Shown here one piece after another: positions 45,443-55,148 of a stretch of 64,000 nt of DNA; the first letter of the stretch is position 1, and each line of letters starts with the position of its first letter. Source of the DNA: an uncultured SAR116 cluster alpha proteobacterium (GTDB taxonomy: Bacteria > Pseudomonadota > Alphaproteobacteria > Puniceispirillales > Marisalimonadaceae); the NCBI GenBank assembly GCA_902619615.1, contig CACNFD010000003.1, positions 1 to 64,000 of the forward strand, read 5' to 3'. The translations under genes were made by a program, and so were the position numbers. The notes beneath the pieces were generated by a model, which was not told where the DNA came from, ran no database searches, and worked only from the letters and a program-made list of their open reading frames with translations.

Positions 45443-46294
45443 TCAAAGAGTTTTTTTAAATATTTTATAAATTTCAGTATGATCTGCTTTTTTAAGAAGT
45501 TTTTCTTGAGATTCTATAAGGTAATTTGAAACATGCTCAGAAAGAGAATTATTATATATTAATTTTTTAATTAATTTTTCTGCAATGGAAACATCCTTAA
45601 TCATTAAGTCTAAAGAAAATCCAGAGTTAAAATTCTCAGAAATCACAAATTTATCAAGCTTAACTTCGGTTGTATTATTTTTACCTGTGGCTCCATTAAT
45701 AATTTTTAAAAAGTTTTTTGGTTCAATTCCAAATGAACGTGCAGTTGCTAAGGCCTCAAAACTTGCTATTAATCCAGCAGCAGACACATAATTATTTAGA
45801 GCTTTTATTGCATGACCAGAACCTAAAGGACCAGCAAATTGAACCTTTCCCATTACAGATAATAAATCATTTACTTCTTCTAAAAGCTTCTCGTCACCTC
45901 CAACCATGATCATTAAATCACCAGTTTTTGCTCTTACAACACCTCCAGAAACAGGTGCATCTAAAAATTTCACGCCTTTATATTTTAATTTCTTACCTAA
46001 TTCTTGAGTTTCTCTAGGATCACTAGAGGACATATCTATAAATATTGATTTTAGATTCATTTCTAATAATTTAATGGCCATATCAGACACTATTTTACCA
46101 TTAGGTAACATAAAAATTATTACATCAAGACTACTAAGTTCCTTAATATCTTGAACTTGCTTTATTCCAGATAATTTATCTATATTAGCTTTTATATCGT
46201 ATCCATGAACGTTAAATCCTGATTTTGCAATAAGTGGTGCCATTACAGAACCCATAGCACCTAAGCCAATAAATCCAATATTTTTAATTCTCAT
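45443..46294 (-). CDS. 3-hydroxyisobutyrate dehydrogenase family NAD(P) oxidoreductase
   Basis: A beta-hydroxyacid dehydrogenase with the N-terminal Rossmann motif IGFIGLGAMGSVMAP, the substrate motif FLDAPVSGGVVRAKTGDLM, and the catalytic-Lys region GSGHAIKALNNYVSA. Members oxidise 3-hydroxyisobutyrate, tartronate semialdehyde or related acids; sequence alone does not choose. The frame also opens at ATG 46306, but MRIKNIGFIG at 46294 is the typical family start and GGTGA precedes it. It follows the CoA-transferase gene by a few bases, so a joint catabolic role is likely. Confidence 0.88.
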   Translation of the reverse strand: MRIKNIGFIGLGAMGSVMAPLIAKSGFNVHGYDIKANIDKLSGIKQVQDIKELSSLDVIIFMLPNGKIVSDMAIKLLEMNLKSIFIDMSSSDPRETQELGKKLKYKGVKFLDAPVSGGVVRAKTGDLMIMVGGDEKLLEEVNDLLSVMGKVQFAGPLGSGHAIKALNNYVSAAGLIASFEALATARSFGIEPKNFLKIINGATGKNNTTEVKLDKFVISENFNSGFSLDLMIKDVSIAEKLIKKLIYNNSLSEHVSNYLIESQEKLLKKADHTEIYKIFKKTL

Positions 46295-46313
46295 AAGTTC
46301 ACCCATACACGAA

Positions 46314-47507
46314 TTATATTTTTATTGTACCTTTAGAAGCAAAGCTTTCAATCTCAAATTCTGAATAACCCAAGTCGATTAAAATTTCCTTAGTATTTTC
46401 TCCGAGAGATGGAGCATGCAGACTCTCAGATATTTCATCTTCATTAAATTCTATTGGGAAACTTGGATATAATAATTTTCCTTCTGTTGGATGATCTTGA
46501 ACTCTAAAAAAATTGGTTTTTTTAAGATGTTCATCTTCAAAAAGGTCTTTTGGAAAATTTACTTTAGTCGCTGGGATATCTTGTTCTCTTAAATTTTTTA
46601 TCCAAAAACTTGTTTTTCTTTTTTTTAATTCTTCAGACAAAATCTTGTATAATTCATCAATATTTAGGTTTCTAGATTCTAAAGAAGAAAATTTAGGATC
46701 ATTCAAAATTTTTTCTTTTTTTATGATACTAAAAAACCTCAACCACTGATCATCACTATATGGAAGTACAGCAATGTATCCATCTAATGTTTTGTAAGGT
46801 TTTCTGTTTGGAGAGGATTGTCTCGGATAAACAGGTGGAGCTTTAGGTGGTAAAAAATTATAACCATATAAATGTTCTACTAAAGTAAAGTCAACCATAG
46901 TTTCCATCATTGGAACTTCTAACTCTATGCCCTCTCCATTTTTTTCTCGTTTAAACAATGCGCTTAAAATTGACATTCCAAGCATTAAACCAGTAACTTT
47001 GTCAGCTGTTGCTCCTGATGTGTAGCTTGGTTGATCTGAGTAAATTTCTTGATAAGCTGCCATTCCACTTATTGCTTGAATTGTGTCATCAAATGCTGGA
47101 AGTCCTGCATAAGGTCCTTTAGAAGAAAATCCAACTGCATTTGCTGTAATAATCTTAGAATTAATCTTAATAAAATCAGAATGTGTTAATTTTAATTTTT
47201 CTAAAGAAGCTTTTCTAATATTAGAAACAAAAACATCTGAATTTTTAATTAATTTATAGATAATCAATCGACCGTCTGCTGATTTAAGATCAATACTAAT
47301 ACTTTTTTTGTTTCTATTAATATTTAAAAAAACTGCTGCCATTCCTTTATTGACACTTGGACCAATATATCTGGTATTATCCCCAGCAATTGTTTCAACT
47401 TTTATAATTTCAGCTCCCATATCAGCTAATAACCTTGTACAATAAGGAACCATCAGTATCGAAGAAGCATCAATGATCTTAATACCTTTTAGAGGCGCTT
47501 CTTTCAT
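46314..47507 (-). CDS. CaiB/BaiF family (class III) CoA-transferase
   Basis: A 397-residue class III CoA-transferase, which moves CoA between carboxylic acids. The start PLKGIKIIDASSILMVPYCTRLLADMGAEIIKVE is the family signature and its catalytic Asp lies in PAFDDTIQAISG. The C-terminal half completes the interlocked-ring fold. Substrates cannot be predicted. The neighbouring dehydrogenase on the same strand suggests breakdown of a hydroxyacid through a CoA ester. Divergent from ccmA across 153 bases. Confidence 0.9.
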   Translation of the reverse strand: MKEAPLKGIKIIDASSILMVPYCTRLLADMGAEIIKVETIAGDNTRYIGPSVNKGMAAVFLNINRNKKSISIDLKSADGRLIIYKLIKNSDVFVSNIRKASLEKLKLTHSDFIKINSKIITANAVGFSSKGPYAGLPAFDDTIQAISGMAAYQEIYSDQPSYTSGATADKVTGLMLGMSILSALFKREKNGEGIELEVPMMETMVDFTLVEHLYGYNFLPPKAPPVYPRQSSPNRKPYKTLDGYIAVLPYSDDQWLRFFSIIKKEKILNDPKFSSLESRNLNIDELYKILSEELKKRKTSFWIKNLREQDIPATKVNFPKDLFEDEHLKKTNFFRVQDHPTEGKLLYPSFPIEFNEDEISESLHAPSLGENTKEILIDLGYSEFEIESFASKGTIKI

Positions 47508-47660
47508 GCTTTACCCATCCATTTGTTTAAGTTTAAGAATTATTAGTTAATAATTGAGTATTATTATTTATATAAACAGTTTAAAAAAACTCGTTTATGT
47601 TACAAGACTTTTTATGAATATTGTATAAAATTAATAAATAATCAAATAAACGGGTACTTA

Positions 47661-48293
47661 ATGCTTTATCTGAAAGATTTAACAATAAAAAGAGGCTCTA
47701 AAATTGTTTTTTATAATTGGAGCACTAAATTTAAGAACTCTCAAATCACAATTATAAATGGTAAAAATGGTGCTGGAAAATCAACCTTATTAAGAGCTAT
47801 AGCTGGGTTAATTCCACTTGAAAAAGGGGTTATAAAAAATAATAGTAATGAAATTTTTAAAGATCAAATTAAATGGGGAGAAAATTTAATCTTTATTGAT
47901 TCTAAAAATGGCTTATCCAAGGATTTAACCGTTTATGAAAACCTAAAAATTTGGTCCGAAATGAGGGGTTGGAATGTAGGTGATAATGATCTTCAAAAAG
48001 CACTTAGTAGCGTAGACATAATAAATTATAAAAAAGTATATATTTCACAATGCTCTGAAGGTTTAAAAAAAAGAGCAGCATTATCTAGATTATATTTATC
48101 TTTTTTATTTGATGTTAAGTTTTGGTTATTAGACGAACCCACTAATGAATTGGACAAAAAAAGTATTATTTTATTTAACAAATTAATTCAAAGATTTATA
48201 GAAAACAAAGGCACTGTTTTGTTAGCGTGTCACTCATTAAAATTATTTGACTTTAAATATGAACTTTTAAATTTAGATTTATTGAAGAAGTAG
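47661..48293 (+). CDS. ccmA: Heme exporter ATP-binding protein CcmA
   Basis: ATPase of the CcmABCD complex, which releases holo-CcmE during cytochrome c maturation (System I). Walker A is INGKNGAGKSTLLRAIAG and Walker B is FWLLDEPTNELD. The ABC signature is unusual: SQCSEGLKKRAALSRL in place of the CcmA form LSAGQQRR. The 210-residue length is normal. First gene of the nine-gene ccm operon, with 9 bases to ccmB. Confidence 0.93.
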   Translation: MLYLKDLTIKRGSKIVFYNWSTKFKNSQITIINGKNGAGKSTLLRAIAGLIPLEKGVIKNNSNEIFKDQIKWGENLIFIDSKNGLSKDLTVYENLKIWSEMRGWNVGDNDLQKALSSVDIINYKKVYISQCSEGLKKRAALSRLYLSFLFDVKFWLLDEPTNELDKKSIILFNKLIQRFIENKGTVLLACHSLKLFDFKYELLNLDLLKK

Positions 48294-48302
48294 AGTTGTA
48301 TA

Positions 48303-48992
48303 ATGTCCTCAAAGTATAGTTTTTATCAAATTTTTAATTCACACATTAAAAGAGAGTTTTTGATAAATTTCCGATCATTAATTGATGTTATATCAATTAT
48401 CAGTTTTATGATTTTAATAATAACACTTTTTGTTCTTGGTATTGGGCCATTTCAAGAAAAATTGGGATTGGTTTCCAACTCAATTTTCTGGATAGGGCTA
48501 ATTTTAGCAATAATTCCCTCTTTAGAAAAAACTTTACAAAGAGATTATGATAATGGATGGCTTGATCAAACTATAACTAGTCCAATATCACTGGAATTTA
48601 TTCTTTTATCTAAAAGCATAGCTTACTGGTTAATAATAATAATTCCATTGTTAATTTCTTTACCATTTTTTATTATTTTATTGAACATTAGTTTAAAACT
48701 TATACCATGGCTCTTTATCAGTATTCTGATCGGCGGTCTTTCAATTTCACTTGTTGGTATTATAGGGTCTGCTCTAACATTAGGTGCAAAAAGAGGAAAT
48801 ATTTTGCTACCTATATTGATCATCCCATTCATAATTCCTATTTTAATATTTGGAGTTGGCGTAAGTGAAACAATTTCAGTTAATGAGTCACCTATAGGTA
48901 ATTTATTTTTATTAATTGGGTTTACATTGATATATCTGGTGATATCACCTTTTATTTCAGCATTTTTAATTAGAATCGCAATAAGTCGTTAA
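48303..48992 (+). CDS. ccmB: Heme exporter membrane protein CcmB
   Basis: Integral inner-membrane partner of CcmA. The 229 residues contain about six hydrophobic helices, and the family segment SIFWIGLILAIIPSLEKTLQRDYDNGWLDQ is easily recognised. It forms the membrane channel of the CcmABCD machine. Located between ccmA and ccmC. Confidence 0.93.
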   Translation: MSSKYSFYQIFNSHIKREFLINFRSLIDVISIISFMILIITLFVLGIGPFQEKLGLVSNSIFWIGLILAIIPSLEKTLQRDYDNGWLDQTITSPISLEFILLSKSIAYWLIIIIPLLISLPFFIILLNISLKLIPWLFISILIGGLSISLVGIIGSALTLGAKRGNILLPILIIPFIIPILIFGVGVSETISVNESPIGNLFLLIGFTLIYLVISPFISAFLIRIAISR

Positions 48993-49062
48993 TGATTTTA
49001 GTAGAAAGTATATATGTTAATATTTGTTTACTTCATAAATATTAAAAGAAAGAATTTTGTTA

Positions 49063-49794
49063 ATGTTTGATTGGCTAGCTAATCCAAATAGATTCAATAG
49101 AATAACTGAAAAAACACAGCCATTTATTCTTTTTATATCCATAATCGCACTTTTTTCAGGACTATATTTTGGTCTTTTTGATAGCCCAAAAGATTATCAG
49201 CAAGGAAATGCTGTTAGAATTATGTATGTTCATGTTCCTTCTGCTTGGCTAGCGTCGTTTTTATATTTTAGTCTTGCTATTTCATGTGTTTTTTATTTAG
49301 TTTGGAAACACCCTTTAGCTGATTTAGTTTCAAGTTCAATTGCACCAATTGGTGTTTTATTTTCAGCTTTAACCCTAATTACTGGTTCATTATGGGGGAA
49401 ACCAATGTGGGGTACATGGTGGGTATGGGACGCAAGATTGACTTCAATGCTAGTATTATTCTTTTTTTATCTAGGCTATATATTACTTAGAAATGCTTTT
49501 GAAAGAAAAACTGATGGTTCTAAAACAGCATCTGTTCTAGCTATAGTTGGGCTTATCAATCTTCCCATTGTTAAGTTTTCTGTTGACTGGTGGCATACTC
49601 TTCATCAACCCGCAAGTATTATTAAATTTGGAGGTCCATCTATTGACGAAAAAATGTTGTTACCATTAAGCCTAATGTTTCTTGCTTTGAGTTTTTTTTC
49701 TTTATATTTAATAATTTTAAACGTAAAAACCAAATTGATTGAAAAAAAATGTGAGGCATTATTATTAAAATCAAACTTAGAAGAAATATCGTAA
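49063..49794 (+). CDS. ccmC: Heme exporter/heme handling protein CcmC
   Basis: Inner-membrane protein that presents heme to CcmE. The tryptophan-rich WWD motif is present (WGKPMWGTWWVWDARLTS), flanked by the two conserved heme-ligand histidines in MYVHVPSAWLA and WWHTLHQPASI. Six helices are expected over about 243 residues. ATG 49063 is preferred to TTG 49057, because it begins the usual CcmC N-terminus (FDWLANPNRF). Confidence 0.95.
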   Translation: MFDWLANPNRFNRITEKTQPFILFISIIALFSGLYFGLFDSPKDYQQGNAVRIMYVHVPSAWLASFLYFSLAISCVFYLVWKHPLADLVSSSIAPIGVLFSALTLITGSLWGKPMWGTWWVWDARLTSMLVLFFFYLGYILLRNAFERKTDGSKTASVLAIVGLINLPIVKFSVDWWHTLHQPASIIKFGGPSIDEKMLLPLSLMFLALSFFSLYLIILNVKTKLIEKKCEALLLKSNLEEIS

Positions 49795-49806
49795 GCTGGT
49801 TAAGAC

Positions 49807-49965
49807 ATGAATGAACCATTTTGGATAATGCAAGGTTACGCAATTTATATATGGCCAAGCTATATTCTAACTTTGCTAAGCTTAGGTCTACTTTTCTATC
49901 ATTCAATTAAACAATCTCGAAAAGCCAAGAAATTACTTGAAGAATTATCAGAAACTAATAATTAA
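49807..49965 (+). CDS. ccmD: Heme exporter protein CcmD
   Basis: A 52-residue single-pass membrane protein between ccmC and ccmE. It reads MNEPFWIMQGYAIYIWPSY, then a hydrophobic helix (LTLLSLGLLFYHSI) and a basic-acidic tail (KQSRKAKKLLEELSE). The aromatic start and single helix are characteristic of CcmD, which holds CcmE to CcmABC. The start lies 12 bases after the ccmC stop. Confidence 0.92.
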   Translation: MNEPFWIMQGYAIYIWPSYILTLLSLGLLFYHSIKQSRKAKKLLEELSETNN

Positions 49966-49994
49966 TTTTTAAAATATGGATCGATACAAAATAG

Positions 49995-50438
49995 ATGAAT
50001 CCCAAATATAGACGCTTATTTATTACAATTATTATTGTACTGACACTTGGACTAGCAACTAAATTAATATTAATGGCCTTAGAAGATAATATTGTATATT
50101 TTTATACGCCAAATGATTTAAATGAAAAATTTGGAGATGCTCAAAATATTCAAAATAAAATCAGGATTGGTGGTTTGGTTCTTGAAAGCTCAATAAAAAA
50201 AGAAGGTGAAAAAACTATCTTTATGATTACTGATAGAAAAAAAGAGGTTAAGGTTTTATTTGACGGGCCTCTACCAGATTTGTTTAGAGAGGGTCAAGGT
50301 ATTGTTGCAGAAGGTATGTTCCAAAATAATAATTTTATTGCTAGTGAGGTACTAGCAAAACACGACGAAAATTACATGCCTCCAGAAGTTGCTGATGCTT
50401 TGAAAAAAAATAATGTTTGGAAAGGTGACTCTGATTAA
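49995..50438 (+). CDS. ccmE: Cytochrome c maturation heme chaperone CcmE
   Basis: Periplasmic heme chaperone anchored by an N-terminal helix (residues 7-29). The OB-fold domain ends with LAKHDENYMPPEVADAL, whose His forms the covalent bond to heme vinyl and whose Tyr is the axial ligand. At 147 residues it has normal length. Its stop directly abuts the ccmF start codon. Confidence 0.96.
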   Translation: MNPKYRRLFITIIIVLTLGLATKLILMALEDNIVYFYTPNDLNEKFGDAQNIQNKIRIGGLVLESSIKKEGEKTIFMITDRKKEVKVLFDGPLPDLFREGQGIVAEGMFQNNNFIASEVLAKHDENYMPPEVADALKKNNVWKGDSD

Positions 50439-52379
50439 ATGATACCTGAATTAGGACATATTCTTATGATAATTACATTTGTTATTTCAACAATGCAATG
50501 CTGTTACTGGCTTTATAATCTGAGATATACGAACATCGATGTAGTCCGAGTTCTTCAAAAAGGTTCTCTTATAAATTTTTTATTTATTTTTTTATCTTTT
50601 TTAATTTTAACATATAGTTTTATTACATCTGACTTTTCTTTATTAATTGTCTCCAACAACTCACATACTTTAAAACCATTGATATATAAAATTAGTGGGG
50701 TATGGGGTAATCACGAAGGTTCACTTTTATTGTGGGTATTAATTTTATCTGCTTTTACTTTTTTTGTTTCTTTTAAAGATTCTATAAATTCAAAACTTTT
50801 GGCTTCAATTATTGGAGTCCAGACTGTAATTTTATCACTTTTTTTAGCTTTCATATTATTTACATCCAATCCTTTTGAAAGAGTTGATGAATTACCTTTA
50901 GATGGAAGAGGTTTAAATCCTTTGCTACAAGATCCAGGTTTAGCTCTTCACCCACCGATGCTTTATATTGGATATGTTGGGTTATCGGTGTCATTTTCTT
51001 TTGCAGTTGCAGCACTTATTACTGGTGAAATTAATAAAGATTGGGCTCGTCAAATGAGGCCATGGATTGCGATTGCTTGGTCTGCTCTAACAATTGGTAT
51101 TGCTCTTGGAAGTTGGTGGGCATATTACGAATTAGGTTGGGGTGGTTGGTGGTTTTGGGATCCAGTTGAAAATGCTTCTTTTATGCCATGGTTAGTTGCA
51201 ACAGCATTACTACACTGTGTCAGAATACTCGAAAAAAAATTAATATTTATAAACTGGACAATTTTGTTATCAATCCTGGCTTTTTCCTTTTCTTTATTAG
51301 GCACTTTTATCGTAAGATCAGGATTATTAACGTCAGTACATGCTTTTGCTTCCGATCCTTCAAGAGGAGTTTTTATTTTAATAATTTTAGGTATATCAAT
51401 AGGTGTTCCTCTAATTTTATATACAATTAAAAGCTCATCTTTTAATGACGAAAAAGGTAATTTTGATATAGTCAGTAAAGAAAGTGCAATTTTAGTAAAT
51501 AATTTATTTCTTACTACAGCAACTTTAACAGTTTTAATTGGCACTCTGTACCCTTTATTTTTAGACGCTATTAATGGAAACAAGGTATCTATTGGTCCAG
51601 CATATTATAACGCTACTTTTGCTCCAATTATGGCACCAGTTGTGTTTTTGATGGCTGTCGCACCATTCTTAAATTGGAAAAAATACACAGATAAAAATTT
51701 TATAAAAAAAATAATATTTCTATCTGCTGTAACTTTCTTAGGAGGGACATTATTATACTTAATTGAAGAAAAATCAATTTTTGCATTAATATGTGGCTCT
51801 CTTTCAATTTGGCTTTTCACAGGAGTAATTACCGATTTAATTTCAAAAATTCGAGAAGCTAAAGTTAAATTTAAAAATATAAATCAATTTTTTTTCTTTA
51901 TAACAAAAATTAATTTAGGAATACATCTAGCACATATTGGAGTTGCAATTTTTCTTGCAGGAGTTACTGGAGAACAATTTTATAAAAGCGAGTATAATGT
52001 AAGAAAAAAAGTTGGTGATATAATAAATATTGGAACAAAATCACTAAAGTTTGATAAAATTGAAAATATAGAAGGACCTAATTACCACTCATTAATGGCA
52101 ACCTTCTCTCTTTACGAAAAAAATAAATTTATCAGTAAACTAAGGCCAGAAAAACGTTTCTATACTAATGAAAAAAGTCAGACAACAGAAGCCGCAATCT
52201 TATCAGATTTTTGGGGTGATACATATTTAGTTTTAGGTGAAGGAGACAACAAAACAGGATGGTCCTTAAGAATATATTCAAACCCATTAGTATCTTGGAT
52301 ATGGGCTGGTGCTTTTTTTATGGCAGTCGGAGGCATCTTTTCTGTCACACAAAAATCATCAAGATTTAGAAATGTTTAA
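50439..52379 (+). CDS. ccmF: Cytochrome c heme lyase subunit CcmF
   Basis: Large inner-membrane protein (646 residues, about 14 helices) that with CcmH and CcmI ligates heme to apocytochrome c. The WWD motif is GWGGWWFWDPVENASFMPWL, and WGNHEGSLLLW and LHPPMLYIGYVG carry conserved histidines. The start codon follows the ccmE stop without a gap. Confidence 0.96.
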   Translation: MIPELGHILMIITFVISTMQCCYWLYNLRYTNIDVVRVLQKGSLINFLFIFLSFLILTYSFITSDFSLLIVSNNSHTLKPLIYKISGVWGNHEGSLLLWVLILSAFTFFVSFKDSINSKLLASIIGVQTVILSLFLAFILFTSNPFERVDELPLDGRGLNPLLQDPGLALHPPMLYIGYVGLSVSFSFAVAALITGEINKDWARQMRPWIAIAWSALTIGIALGSWWAYYELGWGGWWFWDPVENASFMPWLVATALLHCVRILEKKLIFINWTILLSILAFSFSLLGTFIVRSGLLTSVHAFASDPSRGVFILIILGISIGVPLILYTIKSSSFNDEKGNFDIVSKESAILVNNLFLTTATLTVLIGTLYPLFLDAINGNKVSIGPAYYNATFAPIMAPVVFLMAVAPFLNWKKYTDKNFIKKIIFLSAVTFLGGTLLYLIEEKSIFALICGSLSIWLFTGVITDLISKIREAKVKFKNINQFFFFITKINLGIHLAHIGVAIFLAGVTGEQFYKSEYNVRKKVGDIINIGTKSLKFDKIENIEGPNYHSLMATFSLYEKNKFISKLRPEKRFYTNEKSQTTEAAILSDFWGDTYLVLGEGDNKTGWSLRIYSNPLVSWIWAGAFFMAVGGIFSVTQKSSRFRNV

Positions 52380-52388
52380 TTAAATATT

Positions 52389-52958
52389 ATGAAACATAAT
52401 TTGAAAATTTTAAATGTTTTACCTTTAACAGTATTTTTTTTTATAATATTGTCGTCTGGTATAGTTTTATATCAATTAAAAGTTGATAAAAGAATTGAAA
52501 GATCTTTAGCTTCTCAATTAATTGGAAAAAACGTTCCTGAAACATTAATTCCTAAAGAAAACTTTATTGAAAAAATTAATAATTTAGAAAATTTAAATTT
52601 TGAAAAATACCATGATCAAATTTTTGCCGTTAATTTTTTTGCATCATGGTGTGCACCCTGTAGAATAGAGGCACCAATTATTGATGAATTAAGTAAAGTC
52701 CTACCAGTTATTGGAATAGCATATAAAGATAAATATCTAGATACAAAAGAATTTTTGGATAATTTTGGTAATCCTTATATAGAAACAGGAATTGATAAAT
52801 CTGGTAAAATAGCTATTGAGTGGGGACTTTATGGAGTTCCAGAAACTTTTCTAATTAATAAGAAAGGTGAAATAATTTATCGTCATGCTGGCCCACTTCT
52901 ATATAGCATTTTTAAAGACGAAGTTTTGCCGCTCTTAGAGAGTATTAAGAATGAATAG
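52389..52958 (+). CDS. ccmG: Thiol:disulfide interchange protein CcmG/DsbE
   Basis: Membrane-anchored periplasmic thioredoxin that reduces the apocytochrome CxxCH cysteines or CcmH. An N-terminal helix (residues 10-28) is followed by the active site FASWCAPCRIEAP and the cis-Pro loop YGVPETFLI. At 189 residues it matches DsbE. The end overlaps ccmH by 8 bases. Confidence 0.94.
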   Translation: MKHNLKILNVLPLTVFFFIILSSGIVLYQLKVDKRIERSLASQLIGKNVPETLIPKENFIEKINNLENLNFEKYHDQIFAVNFFASWCAPCRIEAPIIDELSKVLPVIGIAYKDKYLDTKEFLDNFGNPYIETGIDKSGKIAIEWGLYGVPETFLINKKGEIIYRHAGPLLYSIFKDEVLPLLESIKNE

Positions 52959-53349
52959 AAAGTATAAAATGATTATAATATTTTCTTTTTTATTTTTGTT
53001 TAGTAATGAACTTGAGCTTTTTGCTAAATCTATAGATGATGAAATCAATATAAACAACAGAACAAGGGTGATTTCTCAAAACATTAGATGCCTTGTTTGT
53101 CAAAATCAAAGTATAGATGAGTCAAATTCTGAATTAGCAAAAGATTTGAAGATTTTAATAAGAGAAAAGCTTATAGCTGGTGTTAGTAACGAAGAAATTT
53201 ATGGATATTTGAGAGAAAGATATGGAGATTATATCTTGTTAAAACCACCTTTAAATTTAAATACTACCTTATTGTGGTTTTTACCATTTATTGTTTTAAT
53301 ATTTGGCTCAATATTAATTTTTAAAATCATAAAATCTAACCAAAAATAA
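52951..53349 (+). CDS. ccmH: Cytochrome c maturation protein CcmH
   Basis: Periplasmic redox component with signal peptide. The short helical domain carries the active cysteines in RCLVCQNQSIDESNSELAKDL, then a C-terminal membrane anchor (TLLWFLPFIVLIFGSILIF). The 132 residues cover only the N-terminal module of E. coli CcmH; the TPR part is encoded separately by the next gene, as in most Alphaproteobacteria. Confidence 0.95.
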   Translation: MNRKYKMIIIFSFLFLFSNELELFAKSIDDEININNRTRVISQNIRCLVCQNQSIDESNSELAKDLKILIREKLIAGVSNEEIYGYLRERYGDYILLKPPLNLNTTLLWFLPFIVLIFGSILIFKIIKSNQK

Positions 53350-53362
53350 AAGAGAATAGATA

Positions 53363-54580
53363 ATGTTATTTATTGCTATTTTTTTTATAAGTTTTTTTTC
53401 AATAATTTATATTTTTTATAATTTTTCTAATAAAAATTTTTTGAAAATTATAAATTTCAAACCTAAATCCAATAAATTCGTCCTGTATCTTAATATTCTA
53501 TTTTTATTTTTATTAAGTTCACTAATTTATTATAAAATAGGAAATCCATTTATAAACATGGACCAACTTTATTCTTCGCAAGAAAAACTTTTTAAAAAGA
53601 ATATTGAACAAAAAAAAATTATAAAACGTGATTTGGAAAATTTTGACAAACTAGTTTTGTTATCAGATCAAAATCCAAAAAATCTAGATATTCTTCTTGA
53701 ATTGGCAAGGACTTCTTCACGACTTAATAAAACTGATGTTGAGATCTCATCCTTAACAAAAATATTATCTATCAAAAACTCTCCCAATCTCAAATCTCTA
53801 TTAGCTCAAGCAATTATCAAAAAAGCTGACGGACAAGTCACCCCAAAGGCAAAAAAACTAATTAAAGAAGCTCTATCTGAGGATCCATTAAATCCTGGAG
53901 CTAATTATTTAAATGGATTAGCACAATCACAAATTGGCAATGAAATGTTAGCATTTGAAATTTGGACTAAATTATATAAAAGAACTAGTAAAAATGATAC
54001 TTGGAAAAAAGATCTTGAAAAAAATATAAGAACAGCAGCAAAAAACTTAGGGGTTTCTAAAAAAGCTCTAGAAAATAAGTTAAAAGATAATGTTTTAGCA
54101 AATAATGATTTAACGAAAGAAATTTTAAATTTAAATGAAAAAGAACAAAACATTAGAATTAATCAAATGGTTGAACAACTTGCAGATCGGCTTAAGGATG
54201 ATAAAAATGATGTTGAAGGTTGGATTAAGTTATACCAATCTTATAAAGTTTTAGGAAAAAATAAAAAAGCATTAAAAGCTATAAGAGATGCCATAAAACT
54301 TAATCCACAAAATATAGTTTTAAAAAAAGTACTTTTAAGAGATTTACTACCAACAAACAAAAAGCCTGTTTTTTCAAAAGAAACAAACAAACTTATAAAT
54401 GAAATTTTAGTTTTAGAACCAAATAATGTAGATGGTTTGTTTTTTAGTGGCTTTGCTGCTTACAACAAGGGAGAAAAGAAAAAAGCTATTACTTATTGGG
54501 ATTTATTACTAAAACAACTACCCAAGGATTCTTTAATGTCAAAAGAAATAAATAAAAGGATTAGATTACTTCAGGATTAA
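53363..54580 (+). CDS. ccmI: Cytochrome c maturation TPR protein CcmI
   Basis: Apocytochrome c chaperone of 405 residues. Two N-terminal membrane helices (residues 3-22 and 37-53) flank a short loop, then a periplasmic part rich in TPR repeats (LLELARTSSRLNKT, EGWIKLYQSYKVLGKNKKALKAIRDAIKLNPQN, PNNVDGLFFSGFAAYNKGEKKKA). It ends the ccm operon; its stop is 1 base from the convergent ispZ stop. Confidence 0.9.
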   Translation: MLFIAIFFISFFSIIYIFYNFSNKNFLKIINFKPKSNKFVLYLNILFLFLLSSLIYYKIGNPFINMDQLYSSQEKLFKKNIEQKKIIKRDLENFDKLVLLSDQNPKNLDILLELARTSSRLNKTDVEISSLTKILSIKNSPNLKSLLAQAIIKKADGQVTPKAKKLIKEALSEDPLNPGANYLNGLAQSQIGNEMLAFEIWTKLYKRTSKNDTWKKDLEKNIRTAAKNLGVSKKALENKLKDNVLANNDLTKEILNLNEKEQNIRINQMVEQLADRLKDDKNDVEGWIKLYQSYKVLGKNKKALKAIRDAIKLNPQNIVLKKVLLRDLLPTNKKPVFSKETNKLINEILVLEPNNVDGLFFSGFAAYNKGEKKKAITYWDLLLKQLPKDSLMSKEINKRIRLLQD

Positions 54581-54581
54581 T

Positions 54582-55139
54582 TTAATCTTTTTTGATTTGG
54601 TATTTTTGCATTATTGGCAAAGATAGTAACCCAAACCCAAGAGATAAAATTGGAATCCCAAAAGCTTTAAAAGATACCCATTGATCAGTAGTTAAATTAC
54701 GCCAAGCTATTTCATTAGCAATAGCCATTACTATAAACATACCAACCCATAACCATGTCAATTTGTCCCAGCCTTCTTCTTTTAACGAAACTGCCGATTT
54801 CATGATAGCAGCTAATGGGTTCCTTCCTAGAATTTTACCTGAAGCTAAAACTCCTGCTATTATTATAGATACTATTGTTGGTTTGATTTTAATAAAAAAT
54901 TCATCATCAAAAAATATTGTTAATCCACCAAAAAAAACAACCGCAACACATCCTGCAGCAGCCATCATTGGTATGTTTTTAAACCAATACCAAGATAGTA
55001 TCAGAGATAATAATGTACTTATCACCAAAACTGCTGTACCTGCCATTATGCCGTAAAAATAATTAACACCAAAAAACAATAATAATGGACCCATTTCTAA
55101 AATGGATCTATAACCCTCTTTTTTGTCTACTTCCTGCAA
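54582..55139 (-). CDS. ispZ: Inner-membrane protein of the IspZ/YciB (septation protein A) family
   Basis: A 185-residue protein with about five or six membrane helices. The family pattern is clear: LEMGPLLLFFGVNYFYGIMAGTA at the start, FIKIKPTIV in the middle and LTWLWVGMFIVMAIANEIAWR near the end. Loss of the homologue affects septation or envelope maintenance in some bacteria; its molecular role is unknown. It lies 9 bases after the dus gene on the same strand. Confidence 0.93.
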   Translation of the reverse strand: MQEVDKKEGYRSILEMGPLLLFFGVNYFYGIMAGTAVLVISTLLSLILSWYWFKNIPMMAAAGCVAVVFFGGLTIFFDDEFFIKIKPTIVSIIIAGVLASGKILGRNPLAAIMKSAVSLKEEGWDKLTWLWVGMFIVMAIANEIAWRNLTTDQWVSFKAFGIPILSLGFGLLSLPIMQKYQIKKD

Positions 55140-55148
55140 CCAACTCTC

